From: Spirochaetota bacterium
Lineage (GTDB): Bacteria > Spirochaetota > Spirochaetia > Treponematales > Treponemataceae
Length of the DNA: 35,652 bases
NCBI GenBank assembly: GCA_016285185.1
Contig: JAEEQG010000011.1
Coordinates: 1 to 35,652 of the forward strand
Reading direction: 5' to 3'
Below, in pieces: positions 7,809 through 15,717 of the stretch. Within the stretch, counting starts at the first letter, position 1; every line of letters starts with the position of its first letter. The position numbers and the translations under genes are program-made. Under the pieces are notes generated by a model. That model was not told the origin of the DNA. It saw only the letters and a list, made by a program, of their open reading frames with translations, and made no database searches.

Positions 7809-9800
7809 ATGAGACCTTTTAAAGTATATTCTCCTTACGAACCCTCAGGAGATCAGCCTCAGGCAATAGAAAAACTGGCCGAAGGTTTTTTGTCAGGGGA
7901 TAAGTACCAGACATTAAAAGGTGTTACAGGTTCCGGAAAAACCTACACAATGGCAAAAATAATCGAAAAAATCCAGCGGCCTACCCTGATAATAAGTCAT
8001 AACAAAACCCTTTCAGCGCAGCTGTACAGAGAGTTCAAAACATTCTTCCCGGACAATGCAGTAGAATACTTTGTTTCATATTACGACTACTACCAACCCG
8101 AAGCTTATGTTCCCGCACGTGATCTGTATATCGAAAAAGATGCTTCCATAAATGACGAGATTGACCGCATGCGTCTGTCCGCCACATACAGTCTTATGGA
8201 ACGGCGCGATGTAATTGTTGTGGCTACTGTTTCGTGTATTTACGGACTTGGTTTGCCCGAAATGTATCATGACATGAGAATCCATATAGAAAAAGGTGAT
8301 ACACTTTTAACGTCCGAAATTGCTAAGCAGCTTGTTTCGCTCCAGTACAACCGTAATGATATGGTACTGGAACGCGGATGTTTCAGACTGAGGGGCGATG
8401 TTCTTGAGATATTTCCTGCATATATGGAAGAAGCCTACAGAATTGAACTTGAATGGGATGAAGTAACAAGAATCAGGCGGTTCAATCCTGTTTCGGGCGA
8501 AACTGTAGAAAAACTGGACGAAACTACCATATATCCCGCAAAGCACTTTGTTGTACCGCACAGCATGCTGCTTAATGCGGTTGATGTAATCAACAGTGAG
8601 ATGGAAGAAAGAGTAGAAACGTTACGAGCCTGCGGAAAAATTCTTGAGGCGGAACGCCTTAAGACACGGACAACCTACGACATGGAAATGCTCAAGGAGA
8701 TGGGCTACTGCTCAGGCATCGAAAACTATTCCGGTCCTATATCGGGCAGAAAAAAGGGTGAACCGCCGGCAACGCTTCTGCATTATTTCCCGTCTGATTT
8801 TTGCTGTATGATAGACGAAGCGCATGTTACCGTTCCGCAAATCGGCGCAATGTACGAGGGCGATCGTTCCCGCAAGCAGAACCTCATTGATTTTGGTTTC
8901 AGACTACCCAGTGCGCTGGATAACAGACCTCTCAAGTACGCGGAATTTGAGTCCATGGTCAATCAGACAATATATGTTACTGCCACACCGCGAAAAGAAG
9001 AACTTGACAGGAGTACACAGGTTGTTGAACAACTCATCCGCCCTACAGGACTGCTTGATCCGGTTGTAGAAGTACGACCGAGCGAAGGTCAGATGGAAGA
9101 TATTTACCACGAGATAAAAGAACGGCTTGAAAAAAAGGAACGCTGTCTTTTGCTTACGCTTACAAAAAAAATGGCGGAAGATCTCACAGACTATCTTTTG
9201 GGATTCGGTCTGCGGGTAAAATACATTCACAGTGAGATAGAAACAATTGAGCGCGTTGAAATCCTTAAAGGGCTCCGCAACGGTGATTTTGACATTCTTA
9301 TAGGTATTAACCTTCTTCGCGAGGGAATAGATTTGCCGGAAGTTTCGTTTATTGCGATTCTGGATGCGGACAAAATCGGCTTTTTGCGTTCGGCAACAAG
9401 TCTTATACAGATAATAGGACGTGCCGCACGTAACCAGAACGGCAAGGTTGTTATGTATGCTGACGGCATCAGTGCCGCGATGAAAGAAGCATTGGACGAA
9501 ACACAGCACCGCCGTCAGATTCAGATGGAATACAACGAAAAACACGGAATCACGCCAAAAACAATCAGCAAGGCAGTTGAAGACATTCTTGAACGCCAAA
9601 AGCTTGAAAAGCAGGAAACCGTTGAGATAGAAACATCTGCGCTTAAGAACAGCTTTAATATGATGATTCCGGCCGAGCGCAAAAAGCTTTTAAAGGCTTT
9701 GGAAATGCAGATGAACGAGCATGCCGAGCGGCTTGAATATGAAGAAGCTGCAGCAATTCGGGATGAGATTCTTGAAATTCGAAAAAAATACGGGAATTAG
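7809..9800 (+). CDS. uvrB: UvrABC system protein B
   Basis: The 663-residue protein is full-length UvrB, the damage-verifying helicase-like subunit of nucleotide excision repair; it loads with UvrA and recruits UvrC. Visible features are Walker A GVTGSGKT (38-45), the beta-hairpin region YYDYYQPEAYVP (91-102) that inserts next to damaged DNA, DEAH (336-339), the helicase motif VI-like IIGRAARN near residue 540, and a C-terminal UVR helix-hairpin (EYEEAAAIRDEI) for UvrC contact. It acts in the cytosol on DNA. ATG is preceded by GGAG (7800-7803). The downstream hydrolase gene starts three bases after its stop codon, so the two are co-transcribed. It is divergent from the hydrogenase-like/EAL gene. 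I see no LexA-type operator in the 141-base gap. Confidence 0.98.
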   Translation: MRPFKVYSPYEPSGDQPQAIEKLAEGFLSGDKYQTLKGVTGSGKTYTMAKIIEKIQRPTLIISHNKTLSAQLYREFKTFFPDNAVEYFVSYYDYYQPEAYVPARDLYIEKDASINDEIDRMRLSATYSLMERRDVIVVATVSCIYGLGLPEMYHDMRIHIEKGDTLLTSEIAKQLVSLQYNRNDMVLERGCFRLRGDVLEIFPAYMEEAYRIELEWDEVTRIRRFNPVSGETVEKLDETTIYPAKHFVVPHSMLLNAVDVINSEMEERVETLRACGKILEAERLKTRTTYDMEMLKEMGYCSGIENYSGPISGRKKGEPPATLLHYFPSDFCCMIDEAHVTVPQIGAMYEGDRSRKQNLIDFGFRLPSALDNRPLKYAEFESMVNQTIYVTATPRKEELDRSTQVVEQLIRPTGLLDPVVEVRPSEGQMEDIYHEIKERLEKKERCLLLTLTKKMAEDLTDYLLGFGLRVKYIHSEIETIERVEILKGLRNGDFDILIGINLLREGIDLPEVSFIAILDADKIGFLRSATSLIQIIGRAARNQNGKVVMYADGISAAMKEALDETQHRRQIQMEYNEKHGITPKTISKAVEDILERQKLEKQETVEIETSALKNSFNMMIPAERKKLLKALEMQMNEHAERLEYEEAAAIRDEILEIRKKYGN

Positions 9801-9803
9801 TAT

Positions 9804-10613
9804 ATGAAGCTCACCATTATGGGAAGCGGCACAAGCCACGGAATGCCTGTAATTGCCTGTGACTGCGAGGCGTGCAAATCAAAAGACCCAAAAGACAAGC
9901 GTATGCGTTCAAGTGCGCTGATTCAGAATAAAGAGACTTGTATTGTCATTGATACAGGTCCTGAGTTCCGTATACAGGCACTGCAGTTCGGCATAAAAAA
10001 GCTGGACGCCGTTCTTGTAACACATTCGCATGCAGACCACATTCACGGGCTTGACGACATCCGTGTTTTTTCAAATGAAAAATCCGTTCCGGTTTATTCC
10101 AATGCGCAGACACTGGCAGACATACGCAACCGCTTTGATTATATCTTTAAGTGTACGCAGGAAGGCGGCGGGAAACCGCATGTGGAACTCTTTGACGTTA
10201 AAAACTTTACTCCGTCAAATCCTCTGGTAATAAATAACATCAAGCTGATTCCGATTCCAATGAAACATGGCGAACTTGATTCTACCGGCTGGAGAATCGA
10301 AAATACGGCCTATCTTACGGATTTGAATTTTTTGCCGGAACAATCACTGCAAATGCTGGACGGAATTGAAAACCTTGTTATTGACGGCCTGCGGGAACGG
10401 CCGCACACGACGCACTTTAACTTTGACGAGGCTCTGCGTGTCGTTTCAAAAACAACCGCAAAAAACGTGTGGCTTACGCATTTAACGCATGATTTTAAAA
10501 ATGAACAGCTGAAAATTCTTTTTGCTCAAAAAAAGGAAACACTGGGGTTGCCGTCGCTTTTGAACCGGAATATCGAACCTGCCTACGACGGCCTTGTGAT
10601 AGACATTAAATAA
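9804..10613 (+). CDS. Metallo-beta-lactamase-fold hydrolase, PhnP-like
   Basis: The 269-residue protein has the metal-binding motif HSHADH (His74, His76, Asp78, His79) of the MBL superfamily. The N-terminal GSGTSHGMP followed by a Cys19-Cys21-Cys24 cluster is seen in the PhnP/cyclic phosphodiesterase-like branch, where the cysteines bind an extra structural zinc. Later candidate ligands are His155 and His226/His229 in the WLTHLTHD region. Relatives hydrolyse phosphodiesters, for example cyclic ribose phosphate; the substrate here cannot be told from sequence, and no C-P lyase genes are nearby. It is cytosolic. It follows uvrB by three bases, so it depends on uvrB transcription. It converges on the LptD-like gene with 10 bases between stop codons and no visible hairpin terminator. 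Confidence 0.88.
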   Translation: MKLTIMGSGTSHGMPVIACDCEACKSKDPKDKRMRSSALIQNKETCIVIDTGPEFRIQALQFGIKKLDAVLVTHSHADHIHGLDDIRVFSNEKSVPVYSNAQTLADIRNRFDYIFKCTQEGGGKPHVELFDVKNFTPSNPLVINNIKLIPIPMKHGELDSTGWRIENTAYLTDLNFLPEQSLQMLDGIENLVIDGLRERPHTTHFNFDEALRVVSKTTAKNVWLTHLTHDFKNEQLKILFAQKKETLGLPSLLNRNIEPAYDGLVIDIK

Positions 10614-10623
10614 ATATGTGATT

Positions 10624-13600
10624 TTATTTATTGTTAAGCTTTACATCGCCGTATTCGTCTGTGATTGTCGCTTTTAAGCCCGAAACAGGTTTCCATATAA
10701 CAGAAAATGTAAAATACGGTGAATAATCGTAGTGGCTGGAGTTTTCCTCTTCAATAAGGCGTGGAGAAATTGTCATTTTTGAAGAAACGTTCCAGTCGTC
10801 CAGATTGTGAATCATTGCCATTGAAAGGCTCTTGAGCTTAAAGCCGGACTGACGTCTTAGATATTTGTTGCCGAATGCGAAAGAATTCAAAAGGTCTGTC
10901 ATAAAATCCGTTTCGCCCGGAATTTGCGGTTCATAATTCAAGCCTTCCTGAAAATAACGGAATATTACATCATTCCGTGATTCAGATGCGAATGAAAAAC
11001 TGGTAAATTCGCTCACTTTCATTTCAATCTCAGTGTCAAATGTCAAATAGCTGAGCGGAGGGCGCAAAAGATCAAACGCAATAATGGTTTTTATTCTTGG
11101 TACAACCAGAACTCTGTTGTGCCAGAATTTGAATGTTTTATCGGGGCTGTTATATTTGAACGTAAGCTGATACGGTCGCAGAATCTCGTTCTGATCATGC
11201 TGCCAGCCCTTGGTATAACTAAAGGTGTAACCTGTTGTATACATGCTCGAAAAATCAACACCAAAACCTTTGTAACCGAGTGAGGCAGTTACATATTCAT
11301 GGTGTTTTTTCTCGATTTCATACTTGTATGTCTGGTTCAACGTCAGCGAGTTGTTGAACAGTGTCGCGTTACTGCTCTCGATAAAAGGCAGGTACTTCCA
11401 CTTTGTATCATCTTCGGATTCAATCGCCATACCGCTTTCCATGTGAGTCGATAATCCTGGAAAAACAAAGTCCGCGGAAACTTTTCTTGACGGCAAAAGC
11501 GGTGGCAGACTGTAGCGCAGGCTGAGCTTTTGAGAATGTGATTTTTCATCGGCGGCAAGAGTGAGCGTCAGTTCATGGGAATTGTAATTTTCTCTTTTGT
11601 CCTCAAATTTCTTTAATTCCCACAACGGATCTTTTACCGTTCCTATGAATTCGGTTTTTATCAGATTCTTTTCAATGTTGTAAAAAATGCCTGTGTTAAA
11701 AAAGTACTTGGTAAAAACAAAAGGTTTAATGGAAAAAGAACCTGTTTCCGTTAAATCCATTTTTCGTGCTTTGTAATCACTGAGCGTGATATTGTCTCTG
11801 CTCCTTTCTGTCGGATAATACTTTTCCGAAATAGACGGGTGTTTTTGATACATGGTATTAAGCGTGTAACCGTGACTCAAACCAAAAACTCCGCCGTAAA
11901 AGGCAGCCTCCTCTTTGAGGTTTGCCTTGCCCGAGGCAGAAATAAAGCTTGACATATACTGATCCCATGATGACTCATAAGGTGTTGCCCATGCATTGGC
12001 TGAATAGGTGTAAAGAGAAGTGAATCCCGGGGTTGCAGAATATGTTACCTTAAAGGTAAAAGGCTCTACGTCGCGCATTGAAAGCGACGGAACGGAAAGC
12101 ATAGGAAAAGTAGGAACGATAGTTCCTTCTGATTTTGGCTCTTCCTGTTTGACAAAAAATTCCGGTTTTTCAAGTTCAGGTATAGGCGGTTTTGTTTTTT
12201 CCGTAGTTTTTTCCAGAACAGGATATTGAAACAAAGTACCCGAAAAACTTGTGTATATCTCAAACGGAACAACTTTTGACGGATAAAAGAATTTGCGATC
12301 GGGCGAAACAGGATTGGGATTTTTAGCATTTTTGGATTGAAAATCAACCTGTGACCGGAAAGATGTAATACTAAAGTTAAAATACGGTGAAACCTTTGAG
12401 AGTTTGGGACTCCAGCTTCCGTTTATTTTCCAGTTGAAAGAATCAATCTCAGAGTCTTTTTCTTTGTCCTCTTCGGTAGCACGTGTTACACCCGGTTCTG
12501 TGAGAAAATTGAGCCAGTTCATATCTTCGCGTCGGTTCATAAAATCCGAATTAAAGAACGGATCCGAATAAACCGGCAACGAGACTGAAAGTCTGAAAGG
12601 CGATGTATTTGTATCAAAAGCCAGGTTACCATAGTAACGGAATGGCATTTTTACACCGGCAAAAGCCGATTTGTTCCATTCGGAAAGACCAGCTTTGTTG
12701 TAGGGGCTGTACAGTGCGTCTGCTTCGGTAAAATACAGGTTTCTGCTGAAGCCCATGAGAGTCGAAAACTTAATCGAAGAAAAAATGCTGTCCTGAGGAA
12801 CAAATGAACCGTCAAGACCATACATAACACCGAGGTTTGTGTATATGTCGCCCAACACCTTAAGATAATCACCTGACTGTTTGCTTAACGGAAGCGGTGT
12901 GTCGAGGTTACGCAGGAACAGACCTTCTCGTCGTTGTTCCATAAGCCGGTTTGTTGTGGAAAGGTTAAAGTAGCCTTCAGATTCGGTTGCTGACGGAAGC
13001 GGTTTGCGTCCTATAAGGTAGGTCGTTGTCTGCGTATAGTAGCCGACACGCGGTCTGTAGCCGAAAGCCGGATGAAAAATCATTTCGTCCTTGGGGTAGT
13101 AAAAAAACGGCAGGTATGCCACCGGAACATGTCCGACATACAAAAGCGCGTTCAAAAAAGAAAACTCTCCGCCGGGAAGCAGCCAAGCGCGCGAAGCCTT
13201 GATTTTCCAGTGAGGGTTTTCGTCTTCGCAGAATGTGAGCTGGCTTTTTTTGAATGCGACAACACCTGAATCATCACGGCTGAAAAGTTTTGCCGACAAA
13301 ACCATTACGGAGTTTTCTGTGCCCGAGGAATATGAGGTTTGTGTCTGCTTGAGCTTTGTCTGGTCAAAAACACCTTCGAGCGAGTTTGTATTAAGCAACA
13401 GCGAAGTTCCCTTCATCTGCTTTAATGCGTCTGATTCGTCCGTTTCTTCCATGTAAACATTGCCTGAAGCATAAAGCATGTTTCGCTCACGGTCAAAGTT
13501 TACCTGGTCGGCTTTTATGTTTATATGTGTTTTTCCTTTATCAATCGTCAGAACTACTGAACCTGAAAAAGAAACCAAATCCCTGCCGTCTTTTTTGTCT

Positions 13601-13734
13601 TTTATTGTTTCTGTTTTTTTTGCCTGTTCAATTGTAATTACGCTTATCTCTCCTGATGTCTGTGCAAACGGAGTAAGGATAGTCAAAAGAGAAAAAATTA
13701 TAATGATGAAGACGGCAAGCGTATTTTTTTTCAG
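10624..13734 (-). CDS. lptD: LptD-like outer-membrane assembly protein, probable CTG start
   Basis: About 1036 residues. After a signal peptide comes an OstA/LptA-like beta-jellyroll domain (about 30-190; repeated patterns such as NMLYASGNVYMEE and NSLEGVF). A long LptD-like beta-barrel domain follows (VAYLPFFYYPKDEMIFHPAFGYRPRVG marks its entry), rich in aromatic strands to the C-terminus. In Gram-negatives LptD inserts lipopolysaccharide into the outer membrane; treponemes largely lack classic LPS, so the cargo may be another glycolipid. No ATG, GTG or TTG gives a proper start. The TTG at 13686 has no Shine-Dalgarno and cuts off the signal peptide. CTG at 13732-13734 lies six bases after GGAG and starts KKNTLAVFIIIIFSLLTI, an ideal signal peptide, cleaved near PFA|Q (24/25). 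I chose the CTG. There is no LptE or Lpt ABC transporter in the window. Confidence 0.85.
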   Translation of the reverse strand: MKKNTLAVFIIIIFSLLTILTPFAQTSGEISVITIEQAKKTETIKDKKDGRDLVSFSGSVVLTIDKGKTHINIKADQVNFDRERNMLYASGNVYMEETDESDALKQMKGTSLLLNTNSLEGVFDQTKLKQTQTSYSSGTENSVMVLSAKLFSRDDSGVVAFKKSQLTFCEDENPHWKIKASRAWLLPGGEFSFLNALLYVGHVPVAYLPFFYYPKDEMIFHPAFGYRPRVGYYTQTTTYLIGRKPLPSATESEGYFNLSTTNRLMEQRREGLFLRNLDTPLPLSKQSGDYLKVLGDIYTNLGVMYGLDGSFVPQDSIFSSIKFSTLMGFSRNLYFTEADALYSPYNKAGLSEWNKSAFAGVKMPFRYYGNLAFDTNTSPFRLSVSLPVYSDPFFNSDFMNRREDMNWLNFLTEPGVTRATEEDKEKDSEIDSFNWKINGSWSPKLSKVSPYFNFSITSFRSQVDFQSKNAKNPNPVSPDRKFFYPSKVVPFEIYTSFSGTLFQYPVLEKTTEKTKPPIPELEKPEFFVKQEEPKSEGTIVPTFPMLSVPSLSMRDVEPFTFKVTYSATPGFTSLYTYSANAWATPYESSWDQYMSSFISASGKANLKEEAAFYGGVFGLSHGYTLNTMYQKHPSISEKYYPTERSRDNITLSDYKARKMDLTETGSFSIKPFVFTKYFFNTGIFYNIEKNLIKTEFIGTVKDPLWELKKFEDKRENYNSHELTLTLAADEKSHSQKLSLRYSLPPLLPSRKVSADFVFPGLSTHMESGMAIESEDDTKWKYLPFIESSNATLFNNSLTLNQTYKYEIEKKHHEYVTASLGYKGFGVDFSSMYTTGYTFSYTKGWQHDQNEILRPYQLTFKYNSPDKTFKFWHNRVLVVPRIKTIIAFDLLRPPLSYLTFDTEIEMKVSEFTSFSFASESRNDVIFRYFQEGLNYEPQIPGETDFMTDLLNSFAFGNKYLRRQSGFKLKSLSMAMIHNLDDWNVSSKMTISPRLIEEENSSHYDYSPYFTFSVIWKPVSGLKATITDEYGDVKLNNK

Positions 13735-13851
13735 AACTGACTCCGGTATTTCTTTTATGACAACAGGATATAACAGATTTTAAGTCTTGTACATACTGAC
13801 AGAGGTTCTGCCGTCACAGAAAAACCGGAGTTTTGAACTTTACGTGTACGT

Positions 13852-14694
13852 CTACTCCAGAATGTGCCCGATATGGCGTTTCTCAAAGAACATATCCTTG
13901 TTTGTAAGTACTATGATTATTGCAGCCAGGGTAACAAAGATTGTTTCAATACATTTTGTAGGCTGTGTCATTGCAATTTTTTCCTGCATAGTGTTTACAA
14001 AAAGATGGAAAAGAATACTTGCAAGCATACTTCGTCCGTTCTTTACATAAACCCATGTTGTGATAAAGCCCATAGGAATTGTAGAAACCATAAAGTTAAT
14101 CATAAACCATGGGTTCATCTGACGGATTGCAATGTGATAAGTACCCGGAATCCAGAAAAGAGGAAGATGCCAAAACGCCCATATAAATCCAAAAATGATT
14201 GATTCTTTAAACCATGAGTGATACTCGGCAATGGAGTCTTCGCCGTAACCGCGCCAGCCGACTTCTTCAAGAATTGCTGCGAGGCAGATTGTTGCAAAGG
14301 CAGAGAACAGCCCCGGGCCGTCAAATGTAAAGCCTTCTATAACCGAGAACTGATCCAGTGAGCCGCCGAACAAAACTGAGGTAAGTATTGAACAGGCGAT
14401 GATAGCCGACATGATAAAAAATCCACCGATGATGTACTGAGGTTTGAGCTTCCAGAAATTGAAAATCTTTCGTCTGAAATCCTTTTTAAGTGCATCACTT
14501 TTTGAAGTGAATACGGTAATGATTGCAATGGTTGCGGGGCTTATAACACCGAGTACCATTCCGATTGAGCAGGTTAGTCCGTCATTGAAAAGAATCGCAA
14601 AAAGCCAGAATGCCCATGTAAAGATAAAAACGAGGGTGTAAAATCTTTTTGGTCTGTAAATATATTTTGTCTGATAGTTCTGAATCTCTTCCAT
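13852..14694 (-). CDS. CPBP-family intramembrane metalloprotease
   Basis: The 280-residue membrane protein has the CPBP (Abi/Rce1-like) motifs in order: EEVGWRG (Glu143, Glu144, Arg148), FWHLP (His176) and FHLFVN (His230, Asn234). About seven hydrophobic segments are visible, starting at residues 20-36. In the family the Glu and His residues bind a metal in the membrane; members cleave prenylated proteins or protect against bacteriocins, and the target here is unknown. The ATG is preceded by AAGGAG. The gene lies 14 bases downstream of the XRE regulator and is surely co-transcribed with it, so the regulator probably controls it. The 117 bases between this gene's stop codon and the LptD-like start hold no clear terminator. 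Confidence 0.88.
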   Translation of the reverse strand: MEEIQNYQTKYIYRPKRFYTLVFIFTWAFWLFAILFNDGLTCSIGMVLGVISPATIAIITVFTSKSDALKKDFRRKIFNFWKLKPQYIIGGFFIMSAIIACSILTSVLFGGSLDQFSVIEGFTFDGPGLFSAFATICLAAILEEVGWRGYGEDSIAEYHSWFKESIIFGFIWAFWHLPLFWIPGTYHIAIRQMNPWFMINFMVSTIPMGFITTWVYVKNGRSMLASILFHLFVNTMQEKIAMTQPTKCIETIFVTLAAIIIVLTNKDMFFEKRHIGHILE

Positions 14695-14708
14695 AATTTG
14701 CTCCTTTA

Positions 14709-15596
14709 TTATGCTCTGTTAATCTGTACTTCTGATTTCCAACCGTTGAGTTCCACAATTAAATCAACTTGCTCAGACGGGTCCTTTGTATCGCGTTTTC
14801 CAACAAGGATTTTACCCTCTGAGTCTACAAAGCGGGTAAAGCGGCCTGCATTTTTCAGGTAATAATTTTGACCGTTTGTAAAGTTGATTTTTGAAACCGC
14901 GTGAAAATGGTTCATGTCAAGCTTTCCTTTAAAGCCGTTTACTTCAACGTTAACATTTGAATTAGTATTCATCTCAATGTGACCGCCCGCATTTGAGATA
15001 AACGCATTTTTTACTTTACCGTCAAATTCAATGGCATCAAAAATGATGTCACGGATTTTCAGGCTTTCGAGTTCCGAATAAAGTTCAATATCGGCTACAA
15101 ACTTTTCCGGAATGCGTACAAGGATAAAAAGATTTTCGATTGCCAAAATGTCGGACAAATCTGTGGAATGACGGACAATAACATCCATGCGTTTTTTGTT
15201 TTCATCAATCTTAACCTTAACCTGCTGTGCAAGATAGTTGAGCTTGTTTGATGCAGCGAGCACCTGGATTTTTTCGTCCTTTGTTTTTTCTATTATTACC
15301 TCATGGGCAGGTCCAACTTTCAAATCTATTTTTTTTGGACTGTCCAAATCGTATTCGGTACGACTTTCGTATAAAAACTCGTGTTTAGAAATAAGGCTTT
15401 TTTCTTCACTTAAGAGAGAATCTAAAGATTCATTGAATAATGAAGAAATCGCGATAAGGTTTTCTATATCGGGAATCCCGTTGCCGCTTTCCCATTTTGT
15501 GATTGCCTGACGGCTTACATGGATTTTTTCTGCAAGCTGTTCCTGTGAAATACCCTTTTGCTTTCTCAGTTCTTTAAGTTTGTCTGCAAAGTTCAT
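14709..15596 (-). CDS. XRE-family regulator with a C-terminal beta-rich domain
   Basis: Residues 5-60 form a Cro/C1-type helix-turn-helix (LRKQKGISQEQLAEKIHVSR, then AITKWESGNGIPDIENLIAIS). Residues from about 85 to 295 alternate short beta strands with many Val, Ile, Asn and Gly and end in an adhesin-like beta-helix pattern resembling DUF4097. No membrane segment is present, so it should be a cytosolic DNA-binding protein whose C-terminal part may sense a ligand or oligomerise; that is inference. The start is ATG with AAGGAG six bases upstream. The leader contains a 10-bp hairpin and an extended -10 promoter. It leads a two-gene unit with the CPBP protease, an arrangement often seen for self-regulated stress or bacteriocin-response genes. 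Confidence 0.88.
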   Translation of the reverse strand: MNFADKLKELRKQKGISQEQLAEKIHVSRQAITKWESGNGIPDIENLIAISSLFNESLDSLLSEEKSLISKHEFLYESRTEYDLDSPKKIDLKVGPAHEVIIEKTKDEKIQVLAASNKLNYLAQQVKVKIDENKKRMDVIVRHSTDLSDILAIENLFILVRIPEKFVADIELYSELESLKIRDIIFDAIEFDGKVKNAFISNAGGHIEMNTNSNVNVEVNGFKGKLDMNHFHAVSKINFTNGQNYYLKNAGRFTRFVDSEGKILVGKRDTKDPSEQVDLIVELNGWKSEVQINRA

Positions 15597-15608
15597 TCAG
15601 TTCTCCTT

Positions 15609-15634
15609 ACAAGACCGCTTTTCCGCAGCCTTGT
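15609..15634 (-). promoter_or_regulatory. Stem-loop in the leader of the XRE regulator gene
   Basis: On the minus strand ACAAGGCTGC pairs with GCGGTCTTGT (10 bp with two G-U pairs) around a GGAAAA loop. The 3' arm ends two bases before the AAGGAG ribosome-binding site, so folding could limit translation, or the same inverted repeat in DNA could be an operator for the regulator itself. No T-run follows, so it is not an intrinsic terminator. Confidence 0.5.
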
Positions 15635-15660
15635 ATCCGAATCATAAAGCCACGCCCACA

Positions 15661-15690
15661 ATTATAACAGAAACTTTGCATTACAAACAA
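15661..15690 (-). promoter_or_regulatory. Extended -10 promoter of the XRE/CPBP unit
   Basis: On the minus strand TATAAT (15661-15666) is preceded by TG in the extended -10 position, and TTGTTT (15685-15690) lies 18 bases upstream. The predicted RNA start is near 15654, giving a leader of about 58 bases that contains the hairpin at 15609-15634. The -35 region touches the T-run of the terminator of the upstream serine hydrolase gene, so the two signals are packed end to end. Confidence 0.65.
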
Positions 15691-15717
15691 AAAAAATTAT
15701 GCTACTTATCGTAGCAT
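15689..15717 (-). terminator. Intrinsic terminator overlapping the serine hydrolase stop codon
   Basis: On the minus strand ATGCTAC (15711-15717) pairs with GTAGCAT (15699-15705) around GATAA, followed by AA and eight T residues (15689-15696). The stem includes the last codons and the TAG of the serine hydrolase gene. It ends the long ten-gene run that starts at 26494. Confidence 0.88.

Noticed and set aside
8904-9599. Minus-strand open frame of about 231 codons within uvrB
   Set aside because: It is antisense to the conserved helicase part of uvrB, with no recognisable domain or start signal.
10614-10623. Terminator between the converging hydrolase and LptD-like genes
   Set aside because: Only ten bases lie between the stop codons, and I see no stem with a T-run on either strand there.
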